Source: Aliivibrio fischeri ATCC 7744 = JCM 18803 = DSM 507
Lineage (GTDB): Bacteria; Pseudomonadota; Gammaproteobacteria; Enterobacterales; Vibrionaceae
Assembly (NCBI RefSeq): GCF_023983475.1
Contig: NZ_CP092713.1
Coordinates: forward strand, 1,426,001 to 1,490,000
DNA length: 64,000 bases
Direction of reading: 5' to 3'
The position numbers were made by a program, and so were the translations under genes. Numbering within the stretch: position 1 is the stretch's first letter; every line of letters starts with the position of its first letter. Shown here one piece after another: positions 56,401-64,000 of this stretch. The notes under the pieces are model-generated. The model saw nothing but the letters and a program-made list of their open reading frames with translations, was not told the DNA's origin and ran no database searches.

Positions 56401-57657
56401 AAAAAATTCACCGGTTGCCTGAGGACTACGACGACCAGATGCATCTGGCTCACCCAATGCCATTTTCTCCAAGCGAACTTGAGTTACTCGCCCATTTTCA
56501 TCGGCAATATTTTCAACAGGGTTGGTTAAGAAATGGAATTTAACGCCTTCATGCTCAGCCTCAACTACTTCGTAATCTTCAGCGGGCATCTCTTCACGAG
56601 TACGACGATAAATAAGTGTAGTATCAGCGCCATCACGCACCGCTGTACGAGCACAGTCAATCGCCGTGTTACCACCACCAATAACCGCTACTTTTTTGCC
56701 TGTCGTTAATTTAGATTCTGTTACGTAATCTTTTAAATAATCAACACCTAAGTAGCAACCACCAAGCTCACTGCCTTGATAATGCATTTCAACGGCTTTT
56801 GAAGCACCGACTGCCAAACAGACAGCATCATACTCATCACTTAACTGTGTTAATGAGAAATCCTCACCTAATTTCACAGAAGTTTGAACTTCCATACCGT
56901 TACGACACATCAATTCGATTTCTTTATCTAAAATCGATTTTGGTAAACGATATTCAGGAATACCATAACGTAGCCAACCGCCTGCTTTAGGCATCGACTC
57001 AAACACCGTTACACTGTAACCCTCATTAGTCAGATAATAACCACAGGTTAATCCACCCGGACCACTACCAATCACAGCAATGGATTTTCCTTTGTCTGCT
57101 TTCTTTGGTGGCACATAAGATTCTTGAGCATGCAAATCCACGTCAGCCGCGTGACGTTTTAATTGACGAATAGCTAATGGCTCATCAACCAAACCACGAC
57201 GACATTCCGCTTCACAGAACGCAGGACAAACACGACCAATAGATAATGGCATTGGCAATGTTCGTTTAATGACTTCAATGGCTTTTTGATGGTCATCTTG
57301 TGAAATGTGGTACAGATATGACTGTATATCTACGCCAGCTGGGCACGCAGTTTGGCACGGCGCTTCACAATCAGCGTAATGATCTGAAAGAATTTTGTTT
57401 AATGCACTTTGACGACGTTTTGCTAACGCTTCAGACGAAGTGATCACTTGCATACCATCAACCGCTTGAGTTTCACAAGCACGTTGAATTCCTTGACCTT
57501 CAATTTCAACTACGCATAAATCACATGGTACTTTCTCACCATTGATATTGTTTCCGCATAGTGAAGGGATTTCGACATTGCATTCCTTTGCAGCTGCTAA
57601 AAGTGTTATCTCTTCATCGATAGTGAATGTTTGTTTATCTATAGTTATTTTCATCAT
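53497..57657 (-). CDS. Fused formate dehydrogenase: 2Fe-2S + GltD-like flavoprotein + 4Fe-4S + molybdopterin catalytic domain
   Basis: A 1386-residue cytoplasmic protein. In order: a 2Fe-2S ferredoxin domain (about 1-75; PSLCGNNINGEKVPCDLCVV), a GltD-like oxidoreductase (about 90-530) with FAD motif AVIGSGPGGLTCGYY and NAD(P) motif VAVIGGGNTAIDCART, two 4Fe-4S clusters (CISCGQCVEAC, CVQCGACVQACPVGAL), then an FdhF-type domain with its own cluster (Cys706, 709, 713, 743) and catalytic Cys834-His835 in ARLCHSTTVTGL, where others carry selenocysteine. It probably oxidises formate to CO2 and passes electrons to NAD(P), all in one chain. Two ATG codons are adjacent, with AGG nearby. It diverges from glpA. 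Molybdenum from ModABC would be required. Confidence 0.88.
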   Translation of the reverse strand: MMKITIDKQTFTIDEEITLLAAAKECNVEIPSLCGNNINGEKVPCDLCVVEIEGQGIQRACETQAVDGMQVITSSEALAKRRQSALNKILSDHYADCEAPCQTACPAGVDIQSYLYHISQDDHQKAIEVIKRTLPMPLSIGRVCPAFCEAECRRGLVDEPLAIRQLKRHAADVDLHAQESYVPPKKADKGKSIAVIGSGPGGLTCGYYLTNEGYSVTVFESMPKAGGWLRYGIPEYRLPKSILDKEIELMCRNGMEVQTSVKLGEDFSLTQLSDEYDAVCLAVGASKAVEMHYQGSELGGCYLGVDYLKDYVTESKLTTGKKVAVIGGGNTAIDCARTAVRDGADTTLIYRRTREEMPAEDYEVVEAEHEGVKFHFLTNPVENIADENGRVTQVRLEKMALGEPDASGRRSPQATGEFFIEEFDTVISAVSQKPDLSFLENDTIDLPLTRWNTADANSLTMHSGVKNIFSIGDFRRGPATAIEAVADGRIAAEAIDRFFNGNMEKIPTKPFNSQKEKKTKQVDPKHFEHIQKAMRVIMPELTAEQREQSFDEVETGFDNLDAIREAERCLECACQANTNCGLRDYATEYKADETDLSNESKQKFAIDTTSEFIVFDANRCISCGQCVEACNEKGVHGVLSFMKNEDGTNASRPECRAGFEHGYQMGNSNCVQCGACVQACPVGALVDSRDKSQGRIEVLKPVDTICTYCGVGCKLTMMVDESTNKIKYVQGAKSSPVNEGMLCVKGRFGFDFVSSDERLKTPLIRKNGKLVPASWEEAITLVADKFSAIKSQHGGNALAGFSSAKTTNEDNYAFQKLVRREFETNNLDHCARLCHSTTVTGLEASIGSGAMTNDIPSIKHSDLIFIIGSDTTSAHPIIASHIKQAIRHHGARLIVADPKQVDISDHAELYVAQRPGTDVMLLNGIMQQIIKNNWHDQAYIAERVEGFDELKAEVMSEAYSPEKIELITGVKAQDVIEMARYIGTAKRTAIYYSMGITQHTTGHDNVRSIANLQMLCGNIGIEGGGINPLRGQSNVQGACDMGALPTDFPGYQKVENPAVYEKFVKAWNKPTLPSKKGLTLTEIIDAACHEQVKGLFVMGENPVLSDPDQAHVIHGLEKLDFLVVQDIFMTETAAYADVILPSCSFAEKAGHFTNTERRVQRISPAVNPPGEAKEDWWIIQEIANAMGGEWNYQSVEDITEEITQVTPQYQGMHWDAIGKNGLQWPCNDANPQGTRIMHNQQFLRGKGQMAAVPFRYAAELPDEEYPLVLTTGRLLEQYHTGTMTRKTKGLNNLAGPRAMMSVADAERLGISNSEMVRVSTRRGTIEAPAFVTKRMQEGVIFVPFHFVEAAANKLTTTALDPHAKIPEFKVAAVKVEKVLQPEPEMC

Positions 57658-57952
57658 TCAATACCTAAGATTGACTATTAATTTTCTCGATTATATCACC
57701 ACTTTTAGTCTGGTTTTGAACCAGATCGTATCTTTACAAAATCCCAACCAAACAAACGACATTTATTCTCATTACCCCTCTCAATTCTCAACTTTTTTCT
57801 GTTCGTTCATTTATTTCCATGTGACATATCCACCAAAACGAAAACGAGACGAATGCGCGAACGAACATTCTTGCGTTAGATCAAAGAATGTGTCGAACAT
57901 TAATATCATGATGATTTCATACATCAAAAGTGGTAAAAAAAGAGACTAAATT
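57658..57952. promoter_or_regulatory. Divergent control region between the formate dehydrogenase gene and glpABC
   Basis: It holds an FNR-like site TTGCGTTAGATCAA (57871-57884, eight of ten consensus bases), two GlpR-type half-sites CGAACATT (CGAACATTC at about 57862 and TCGAACATT at about 57893), and a partial CRP-like TGTGACATATCCACC at about 57822. Their spacing to glpA (start 57953) suits control of the glp operon. Possible -10 elements such as TATCAT lie at about 57904. All sites are read by eye. Confidence 0.5.
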
Positions 57953-59605
57953 ATGGACAAAACTTCTCGATTAGAAACTTCCGTTATCATTATTGGTGGC
58001 GGAGCAACAGGCACCGGAATTATGCGTGATTGTGCTTTGCGAGGTATCGATTGTATTTTAATTGAGAAAGACGATTTAGCTTCTGGTACCACAGGTCGAA
58101 ATCATGGTTTACTTCACTCTGGTGCCCGCTACGCCGTGACAGATAACGAATCAGCGAAAGAATGTATCCATGAAAACAAGATCTTAAAAAACATTGCTAA
58201 ACATTGTGTTGAAGATACTCAAGGCTTATTTATCTCTCTTCCCGATGATGATTTAGAGTTTCAAAAACAGTTTATTGATTCATGTGAATTGGCGGGTATT
58301 GAGGCAAAACAACTCACACCAAAAGAAGCCTTATTACTTGAACCAAATGTAAATCCTAACTTAATTGGAGCCGTTCAAGTCCCAGATGGAACGCTCGATC
58401 CTTTTCGTTTATGTGCAGCGAATGTCCTTGATGCGAAAGAACATGGTGCGCGTTTGCTCACACATACCCATGTAACTTCTCTTATCCGACACCAAGATAC
58501 GGTGCTCGGAGTGAACTGTATTGATATAAAAACCAATCAGAAAATTGAAATCTTTGCGCAACAAGTCATTAATGCCGCAGGTATTTGGGGCCAAAACATT
58601 TGTGAATACGCCGATTTAAGCATCAAAATGTTTCCAGCAAAAGGTTCATTACTGATCTTAGATTATCGTATTAATAACTTAGTGATTAACCGTTGTCGTA
58701 AACCATCTGATGCCGATATTTTAGTGCCAGGGGATACGATTTCACTTATCGGAACCACATCAGAACACATTGATTATGACAAGATTGATGATTTGCATGT
58801 AAGTGCTAAAGAAGTTGATATTCTCATGCGTGAAGGTGCAAAACTCGCACCAATCATGGTAAACACCCGTGTTTTACGCGCCTATGCAGGTGTCCGCCCA
58901 TTGGTTGCGGTTGACGACGACGGTACAGGCCGAAACATCAGTCGAGGCATAGTGTTACTCGACCACGGTGAAAAAGATGGTTTAGACGGATTTACAACCA
59001 TTACTGGAGGTAAACTAATGACCTCTCGTTTAATGGCAGAAATGACAACAGATCTGGTGGCTAAAAAGATCGGAAATAACCAAGAATGCACCACTCATAT
59101 TCGTCCGCTACCGGGCTCAAATGGCGCATCAATTACCGCAAAAAAAACCGCAAGTCTTGCAAAACCCGTTTACCAAAGTGCCATTTATCGACACGGTGAA
59201 CGTGCTCAACAGTTTTTAACCGATGAAGCTAAAGATCAAGCCGTGATCTGTGAATGCGAAATGGTAACCCAAGGTGAAATTAACTACGCCATTAACCAAT
59301 TAGATGTTCACAACCTGGTTGATCTTCGTCGCCGCACTCGCTTAGGTATGGGCCCCTGCCAAGGAGAACTATGTACCTATCGTGCCGCTGGACTATTTGA
59401 AGAGTGTGGACAAATTAGTGGTAACCAATCAAGCCAACTATTAACTCACTTTTTAGAAGAACGCTGGAAAGGCATCAAACCTGTATTCTGGGGAGATGCA
59501 CTACGAGAAGCAGAATTTAGCTATTGGATTTATGAAGGTCTGTTCGGAGCAAGTGACATTCCAAAACAACACTCTGAACAAGAATCAAAAGAGGCAATAT
59601 TATGA
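57953..59605 (+). CDS. glpA: Anaerobic glycerol-3-phosphate dehydrogenase subunit A
   Basis: A 550-residue FAD subunit that oxidises sn-glycerol-3-phosphate to dihydroxyacetone phosphate under anaerobic conditions. FAD is bound at IIGGGATGTGIMRDCALRG; SGTTGRNHGLLHSGARYAV is typical of GlpA/GlpD enzymes. The C-terminal BFD-like domain carries a 2Fe-2S site (ICECEMVTQGE and GMGPCQGELC). AGAG precedes the ATG. It overlaps glpB as ATGA. First gene of glpABC. Confidence 0.95.
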   Translation: MDKTSRLETSVIIIGGGATGTGIMRDCALRGIDCILIEKDDLASGTTGRNHGLLHSGARYAVTDNESAKECIHENKILKNIAKHCVEDTQGLFISLPDDDLEFQKQFIDSCELAGIEAKQLTPKEALLLEPNVNPNLIGAVQVPDGTLDPFRLCAANVLDAKEHGARLLTHTHVTSLIRHQDTVLGVNCIDIKTNQKIEIFAQQVINAAGIWGQNICEYADLSIKMFPAKGSLLILDYRINNLVINRCRKPSDADILVPGDTISLIGTTSEHIDYDKIDDLHVSAKEVDILMREGAKLAPIMVNTRVLRAYAGVRPLVAVDDDGTGRNISRGIVLLDHGEKDGLDGFTTITGGKLMTSRLMAEMTTDLVAKKIGNNQECTTHIRPLPGSNGASITAKKTASLAKPVYQSAIYRHGERAQQFLTDEAKDQAVICECEMVTQGEINYAINQLDVHNLVDLRRRTRLGMGPCQGELCTYRAAGLFEECGQISGNQSSQLLTHFLEERWKGIKPVFWGDALREAEFSYWIYEGLFGASDIPKQHSEQESKEAIL

Positions 59606-60969
59606 ATTTCGACACCATTATCATCGGCGGTGGCATGGCTGGTTTAAGCTGTGCTTTACGTTGCTTAGAAGCCGGATTAAAAACCGCGGTTATTGCCTCA
59701 GGTCAAAGCGCTCTGCATTTCTCATCAGGTTCGATTGATGTTCTTGCCAAAACACCTTCAGGTGAACCTGTTTCTAACCCAATGACTTGTATTGAAACCT
59801 TTGCAAAAGAGTATCCTAGCCATCCTTACGCGACCTTAGGTAAAGAAACAGTTGAACGCGCTATCGATTGGTATAGAAACACATTATCAGCTATTGGTGT
59901 CCCATTAACATCACAAACAAATGGACTAAATCATTATCGATTAACACCATTAGGAACAATGAAATCGACCTGGCTATCACAACCTTTTGTACATCAATTC
60001 CCTATGGATTTAGATAAAAACAAAACACAAAAAATGGTGTTGGTTACCATTGATGGGTTTCGTGATTTCCAACCTAAATTAGCTCAAGATAATTTAAAGA
60101 AACTCACTCAATTATCTGCTCTTGAAATAACAACTGCAAACATATCTCTTTCTGCATTTAACGAGATTAAGCGTAACCATTGTGAATTGCGCTCAATTGA
60201 CTTATCCAGATTATTATCCAAGCGAGCACACAGACAAGAACTCGCTTACGCTTTACAACAACATGCTCAACCCGGTGATTTAGTAGTAATACCTTCTATT
60301 TTTGGTAATGGTACTGGATTAACCTACCTCAGAGAAATTGAGCAGCTAACCAAATTAACTCTATGTGAAGTTCCTACCATGCCGCCATCTTTATTAGGTA
60401 TACGTTTAGAAGAAAGCATGAAGCATGCATTTATTGAGTTAGGCGGCACTATGCTAAATGGTGATCATGTCGTTCAAGGTGAATTCTCTTATGTTGATAA
60501 AAGCGATCCTGAGCACTCTCATTATCGTTTAAACCGCATTTTCACTAAAAACCATGGTGATTTCCCTCTTCAGGCGAAACATTTCGTCTTAGCCACAGGC
60601 AGCTTCTTTAGCCAAGGATTAAAAGCCACTGTTGATTCAATGATTGAACCTATTTTTGGTTTAGATATAGCACAAAGTGATAAAAGAACAGATTGGTATA
60701 ATCACGATTTTTTTAGCGCTCAATCTCACCCTTTTCTAAATATGGGCATAGAAACTACAGCTAAATTTCAAGCGATAAAATCAGGACATGTGATAGATAA
60801 CTTATACTGCGCTGGCGCAATTCTATCTGGTTATAATCCTATATTAGAAGGCAGCGGCAGCGGTGTTGCAATTAGTTCAGGATTTCATGCTGCAGAGTCC
60901 ATTATAGATCAATTGAACCCTAGCTATTCTTCTACAAATAATAACATCAAAGCAGAGGTCGCATTATGA
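59602..60969 (+). CDS. glpB: Anaerobic glycerol-3-phosphate dehydrogenase subunit B
   Basis: A 455-residue flavoprotein subunit that completes the catalytic dimer with GlpA and passes electrons on to GlpC. The N-terminal dinucleotide fold is FDTIIIGGGMAGLSCALRCL, and the C-terminal region SGYNPILEGSGSGVAISSGF matches GlpB. Somewhat longer than the E. coli protein. It overlaps both neighbours by four bases, so the three are co-translated. Confidence 0.94.
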   Translation: MNFDTIIIGGGMAGLSCALRCLEAGLKTAVIASGQSALHFSSGSIDVLAKTPSGEPVSNPMTCIETFAKEYPSHPYATLGKETVERAIDWYRNTLSAIGVPLTSQTNGLNHYRLTPLGTMKSTWLSQPFVHQFPMDLDKNKTQKMVLVTIDGFRDFQPKLAQDNLKKLTQLSALEITTANISLSAFNEIKRNHCELRSIDLSRLLSKRAHRQELAYALQQHAQPGDLVVIPSIFGNGTGLTYLREIEQLTKLTLCEVPTMPPSLLGIRLEESMKHAFIELGGTMLNGDHVVQGEFSYVDKSDPEHSHYRLNRIFTKNHGDFPLQAKHFVLATGSFFSQGLKATVDSMIEPIFGLDIAQSDKRTDWYNHDFFSAQSHPFLNMGIETTAKFQAIKSGHVIDNLYCAGAILSGYNPILEGSGSGVAISSGFHAAESIIDQLNPSYSSTNNNIKAEVAL

Positions 60970-62237
60970 GCAGCCCATTATTTAAATCGTCATTTCTGAA
61001 AGACAGCGTATTAAAAGACAATCTTATTTTTAGAGCGCCGGCGAATACCAGTTTTGATCAATGTTTAAAATGCACCGTTTGTACCGTTTATTGCCCTGTA
61101 GCAAAAGAAAACCCTGATTATCCGGGGCCAAAACAATGCGGTCCAGATGGCGAACGCCTACGCTTTAAAAGTCCTGAATATTATGATGAAACCCTTAAAC
61201 TCTGCACAAACTGCAAACGTTGTGAAACCGCTTGCCCATCTGGAGTAAAAATTGGTGACATGATTGCCGTTGCTCGTGGAAAATACGGCAAGCCAGCATA
61301 CAACATGAAAGGTCTTCGTGATTTTGTATTAAGTCATACCGATCTATTTGGTTCAATTGCCACTCCTGTAGCACCCGTTGTAAACGCAGTAACCAGCGTT
61401 CCCTTAGTAAAAAAAGTAATGCATAAAACCATTGGTGTACATGACCATAAATCGCTTCCTAAATACTCTCATGGGACATTTAGAAAGTGGTATAAAAAAG
61501 AAGTGAATGATCAGAGTGTATTTGAGCGACAAGTGCATTATTTTCATGGCTGTTTTGTCAACTACAACCACCCACAACTAGGTAAAGACTTCATTAAAGT
61601 AATGAACAATATGAACATCGGGGTTCAATTGTTAGATAAAGAAAAATGTTGTGGTGTCCCTCTTATTGCTAATGGTTTTCATAAAAAAGCACAGAAGAAT
61701 GCAGAATTTAATGTGGCTAACTTAGAAGCTGCGATTGAACGTCAAGATGTTCCGATTCTATCCACCTCTTCAACATGTTCATTTACTTTGCAACAAGAGT
61801 ATCCTCATGTTTTAGATGTAGATAACACCAAAGTAGCCAAAAAGATTGAATACGTTACTCGTTTCTTATTAAAAGAAATCATGAATGGTCGAGGACCTAA
61901 AATGAAGCCTCTAAATAAGAAAATTGTTTATCACACTCCTTGTCATTTAGAACGCAGTGGCGGCAATATTTATACTATTGAGTTACTCCGATCTATTCCT
62001 GGCTTAGAGGTGCAGGTATTAGATAGTGAATGCTGTGGTTTAGCGGGCACTTATGGATTTAAAACTGAAAACTACGAAACATCAGTTGCTATAGGTAAGA
62101 ATATATTCGACAAAATTAAAGCTGCCAAACCTGATTACGCAATTACTGATTGTGAAACTTGTAAATGGCAAATCGAAGAAAACACTAACACTACAACCAT
62201 CCATCCGATTTCACTGCTTTGTGAAGCTCTAATCTAA
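60966..62237 (+). CDS. glpC: Anaerobic glycerol-3-phosphate dehydrogenase subunit C
   Basis: A 423-residue iron-sulfur subunit that anchors GlpAB to the membrane and hands electrons to menaquinone. Two ferredoxin-like clusters (CLKCTVCTVYCPVA and CTNCKRCETACPSG) are followed by two CCG domains (DKEKCCGVPLIANGF and DSECCGLAGTYG) of the HdrB/GlpC type. It overlaps glpB as ATGA. Last gene of the operon. Confidence 0.95.
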   Translation: MSSPLFKSSFLKDSVLKDNLIFRAPANTSFDQCLKCTVCTVYCPVAKENPDYPGPKQCGPDGERLRFKSPEYYDETLKLCTNCKRCETACPSGVKIGDMIAVARGKYGKPAYNMKGLRDFVLSHTDLFGSIATPVAPVVNAVTSVPLVKKVMHKTIGVHDHKSLPKYSHGTFRKWYKKEVNDQSVFERQVHYFHGCFVNYNHPQLGKDFIKVMNNMNIGVQLLDKEKCCGVPLIANGFHKKAQKNAEFNVANLEAAIERQDVPILSTSSTCSFTLQQEYPHVLDVDNTKVAKKIEYVTRFLLKEIMNGRGPKMKPLNKKIVYHTPCHLERSGGNIYTIELLRSIPGLEVQVLDSECCGLAGTYGFKTENYETSVAIGKNIFDKIKAAKPDYAITDCETCKWQIEENTNTTTIHPISLLCEALI

Positions 62238-62248
62238 CCTTTGTATAT

Positions 62249-62269
62249 TTGTGGGTATAACGCCCACAA
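62249..62269 (+). terminator. Weak hairpin after glpC
   Basis: TTGTGGG and CCCACAA pair around a 7-base loop 11 bases after the stop. It has no T-run, so it is a weak or Rho-assisted terminator at best. Confidence 0.5.
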
Positions 62270-62438
62270 GTATCACTTCAAGCAATCACACCCAAGATAT
62301 AAATTCACCAGAAAAATACCAAAACATTACCAAAGCCCATAATAGCAAGAAAAAATATTTACCCTTAAAATACAAAGAGTAACAATAAGTGATCAAAATC
62401 AAATACTTAGAAATATAGTGTTCGTTTTTGATACAAAC

Positions 62439-62470
62439 TTGACATCTGTATTGACAATCTTATATATAAT
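62439..62470 (+). promoter_or_regulatory. Sigma-70-type promoter candidate of the second ToxR-like gene
   Basis: TTGACA (62439-62444) is followed after 18 bases by TATATA, or after 20 by TATAAT (62465-62470). A second TTGACA begins at 62451. A transcription start about 40 bases before the ATG at 62515 is expected. Confidence 0.5.
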
Positions 62471-62514
62471 AACAATTAATACATCGAATATATAAAATAC
62501 AGTCTATTCACTCT

Positions 62515-63678
62515 ATGCTTAAACGAATCAAAATTGAGCACCGCGATTTCATATTGAACATCGCGGATAACTCGATTTCCAAAAAAAATAAAATAATTAA
62601 ATTAACCGAAACAGAATGTAAAATTCTCACGTTACTTCTCTTAGCGCCAAAACAAGTATTCAGTAAAGAAGAAATTTTACGCTACGCTTGGGATCAAGAA
62701 TTAAATAACTATATTAGTGTTGTTCCACAAGCTATCTCTGTGTTACGAAAAAAATTATACCGTTATGGTATTGATGCTATAGAAACAGTGAAAGGAAAAG
62801 GATATAAAGCAACACCAAGCAGAAAACGTTGCTTATCTAAACGAAAGAAAAAATGTTGTATTACAATCGCAATACTTACGTGTAGCATAACCACATATGG
62901 TTTTTATATTCAAAAGCCAGATGAACAACCAAAGATTGCTCAATCACTGCTTAAAGTCGATGATAATATTTATCAAACTGCAAACTCAGCCCCTATCATA
63001 GTAAACCCTGAAATACTTAATGAAAATATTAAGTACTTTATACATGTACAAAGAAAAGCGATAAGTTTATCTGCTTGTAAAATAACCAATCAAAAATGCA
63101 CAAGTATATATAACAAAATACTCTTCATTGATGATGAAAATAGCAAAATCGATATGAATAAACTGATCAGTGACGTGTCTTTTAAATTCGATAAACCAAA
63201 GGGAGAACCTGTTTTTTATCATTCAAATAAACACAGTAACTACAAAGTTTCAAGTAGCATAAACTTAAGAGCTTTAAATAATGAATCTTATATAGGACAT
63301 GTATTTGTTAATTATGATGTAAGTCAAATAGATAAAACTCATTACAAAGCAGAATTATCTGCCTATGTAAAAGAATCTGGTTATATTGGTAGCTTTGGAT
63401 ACTCTGTTAACCTTAATGCAGAAACAAAAGAAATCACAAATCAATCAAATAAACATTATATTTCTAAAATAAGTAGAGATATGAAATACAGTGGCATTAA
63501 GTCAGGTCGACAACAATTTGGAACCATAAAAGATCAAAGTCAACTGTATGCTTTTCCTCTTATGAAAAATGGAACTCATTCCACTTACTTTAATCATATT
63601 TACCCAATGGGGAATGGAGTGAAGTATATTTATATGGAAAGTGCAAACATCGGCTACTTAACCTTTTTCTATAAATAA
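62515..63678 (+). CDS. ToxR-like membrane-bound transcription regulator (paralogue B)
   Basis: A 387-residue protein with the same plan as paralogue A at 44841: a winged helix (about 5-100; KIIKLTETECKILTLLLLAP, VPQAISVLRKKLYRYG, ETVKGKGYKAT), a membrane helix near 114-131, and a long periplasmic domain. Matching periplasmic segments are NIYQTANSAPIIVNPEIL and ISLSACKITNQKCTSIYNKI, with the CX6C pair kept. The extra Cys residues of paralogue A are absent. No ribosome site is seen before the ATG. It lies between glpC and an MCP gene, with neither obviously regulated by it. Signal unknown. Confidence 0.8.
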   Translation: MLKRIKIEHRDFILNIADNSISKKNKIIKLTETECKILTLLLLAPKQVFSKEEILRYAWDQELNNYISVVPQAISVLRKKLYRYGIDAIETVKGKGYKATPSRKRCLSKRKKKCCITIAILTCSITTYGFYIQKPDEQPKIAQSLLKVDDNIYQTANSAPIIVNPEILNENIKYFIHVQRKAISLSACKITNQKCTSIYNKILFIDDENSKIDMNKLISDVSFKFDKPKGEPVFYHSNKHSNYKVSSSINLRALNNESYIGHVFVNYDVSQIDKTHYKAELSAYVKESGYIGSFGYSVNLNAETKEITNQSNKHYISKISRDMKYSGIKSGRQQFGTIKDQSQLYAFPLMKNGTHSTYFNHIYPMGNGVKYIYMESANIGYLTFFYK

Positions 63679-63711
63679 CAATAGGCTGTATCAAATTGAT
63701 ACAGCCTATTG
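63679..63711. terminator. Terminator between convergent ToxR-like and MCP genes
   Basis: CAATAGGCTGTATC and GATACAGCCTATTG pair perfectly around a 5-base loop. T-content after the stem is moderate in both directions. Confidence 0.75.
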
Positions 63712-63721
63712 AGTTTATTCA

Positions 63722-64000
63722 TTACACATTAAAAAAAGCTAACTTGGATTTTTGACCTTCAGACAGCTCTGATAAATGATTGCTGGCCTGAGAGCTTTCT
63801 TTTATTCCTTCCACATTTTGATTTATGCTCTCACTAATCACATTTACATTTTCGCTTATCGAAGAAATAGCTCTGTTCTGCTCATTCGCAGCTGCAGCCA
63901 TTTCCGAATTCGTTAATGTTATTTCTTCTATTGCATCAGAGATATCACCTAGCTTCTGATTAGTCTCTTCACTCATTCGTGTTGTTTCATGAATGATCTG
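63722..64000 (-). CDS. Methyl-accepting chemotaxis protein, C-terminal fragment (gene runs off the window)
   Basis: The last 93 codons of a chemoreceptor whose start is right of the window. Conserved signalling-domain segments are [40 protein letters not shown] and ASNHLSELSEGQKSKLAFF. The same order and spacing occur in the receptor at 2503-4488, so the two belong to one receptor class. No CheR-binding pentapeptide ends it. Ligand domain not visible. Confidence 0.9.
   Translation of the reverse strand, partial: QIIHETTRMSEETNQKLGDISDAIEEITLTNSEMAAAANEQNRAISSISENVNVISESINQNVEGIKESSQASNHLSELSEGQKSKLAFFNV

Noticed and set aside
57542-57949. A 135-codon frame on the plus strand in the fdh-glpA gap
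   Set aside because: Its first part overlaps the formate dehydrogenase gene and the rest covers the control region; the product shows no domain.

Overview
The window is low-GC gammaproteobacterial DNA that looks like a chromosome segment of a Vibrionaceae member, most probably an Aliivibrio (A. fischeri / A. logei / A. salmonicida type). The evidence is the gene content: torECA TMAO reductase, several methyl-accepting chemotaxis proteins (MCPs), ToxR-like regulators, a GlyGly-CTERM serine protease, a DUF3612-type regulator, DUF2986 and DUF3389 proteins, and cobQ-modABC. The species is inference.

Layout. 1-4.5 kb: 5' end of an MCP gene, a GH36 alpha-galactosidase, a possible 38-residue peptide, and a complete MCP with a sigma-28-like promoter. 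4.7-8.6 kb: torE-torC-torA on the minus strand, with a perfect FNR-type palindrome well upstream. 8.9-15 kb: small conserved proteins (DUF1289/CWC, DUF2058, DUF2986), then a minus-strand run cobQ-modA-modB-modC-yjjG. 15-25 kb: a YgiW-type OB-fold protein, a small barrel-like protein, two tandem MltF-like proteins, a retropepsin-like lipoprotein, an aromatic aminotransferase, nrdDG behind a class II-type FNR promoter, and a secreted EEP-family nuclease. 25-28.3 kb: a Sel1-repeat protein, a yybP-ykoY (Mn2+) riboswitch with its TerC/Alx gene, and a second retropepsin-like protein.

28.3-29 kb: tRNA-Ser(UGA), tRNA-Asp(GUC), then two strange tRNA-Asp-derived units. In both, the interior is replaced by two inserts that are complementary to each other. 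29-34.3 kb: PAS-PAS-GGDEF protein, fatty acid desaturase, a complete IS3-family element, and a rhombosortase-type protease. 34.5-44.4 kb: acyltransferase, YedI, a DUF5666 lipoprotein divergent from a two-component system, YcbX-like protein, S4 protein, SMR transporter, KefG-KefB. 44.8-53.4 kb: a ToxR-like membrane regulator, an ScfR/DUF3612 regulator divergent from a stand-alone malate synthase G clasp-like domain, a CHASE-like GGDEF protein, small genes, AraC and XRE regulators, and pepT. 53.5-64 kb: a 1386-residue fused formate dehydrogenase divergent from glpABC, a second ToxR-like paralogue, and the 3' end of another MCP gene.

Common theme: anaerobic respiration and molybdenum. TorA and the formate dehydrogenase are molybdoenzymes, modABC imports molybdate, nrdDG makes deoxynucleotides without oxygen, and GlpABC feeds glycerol-3-phosphate electrons to the quinone pool. 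FNR-type sites lie upstream of tor and nrdDG, and possibly glpA. The most unusual element is the pair of tRNA-Asp-derived units at 28634-28947. No CRISPR array, prophage or integron was seen.
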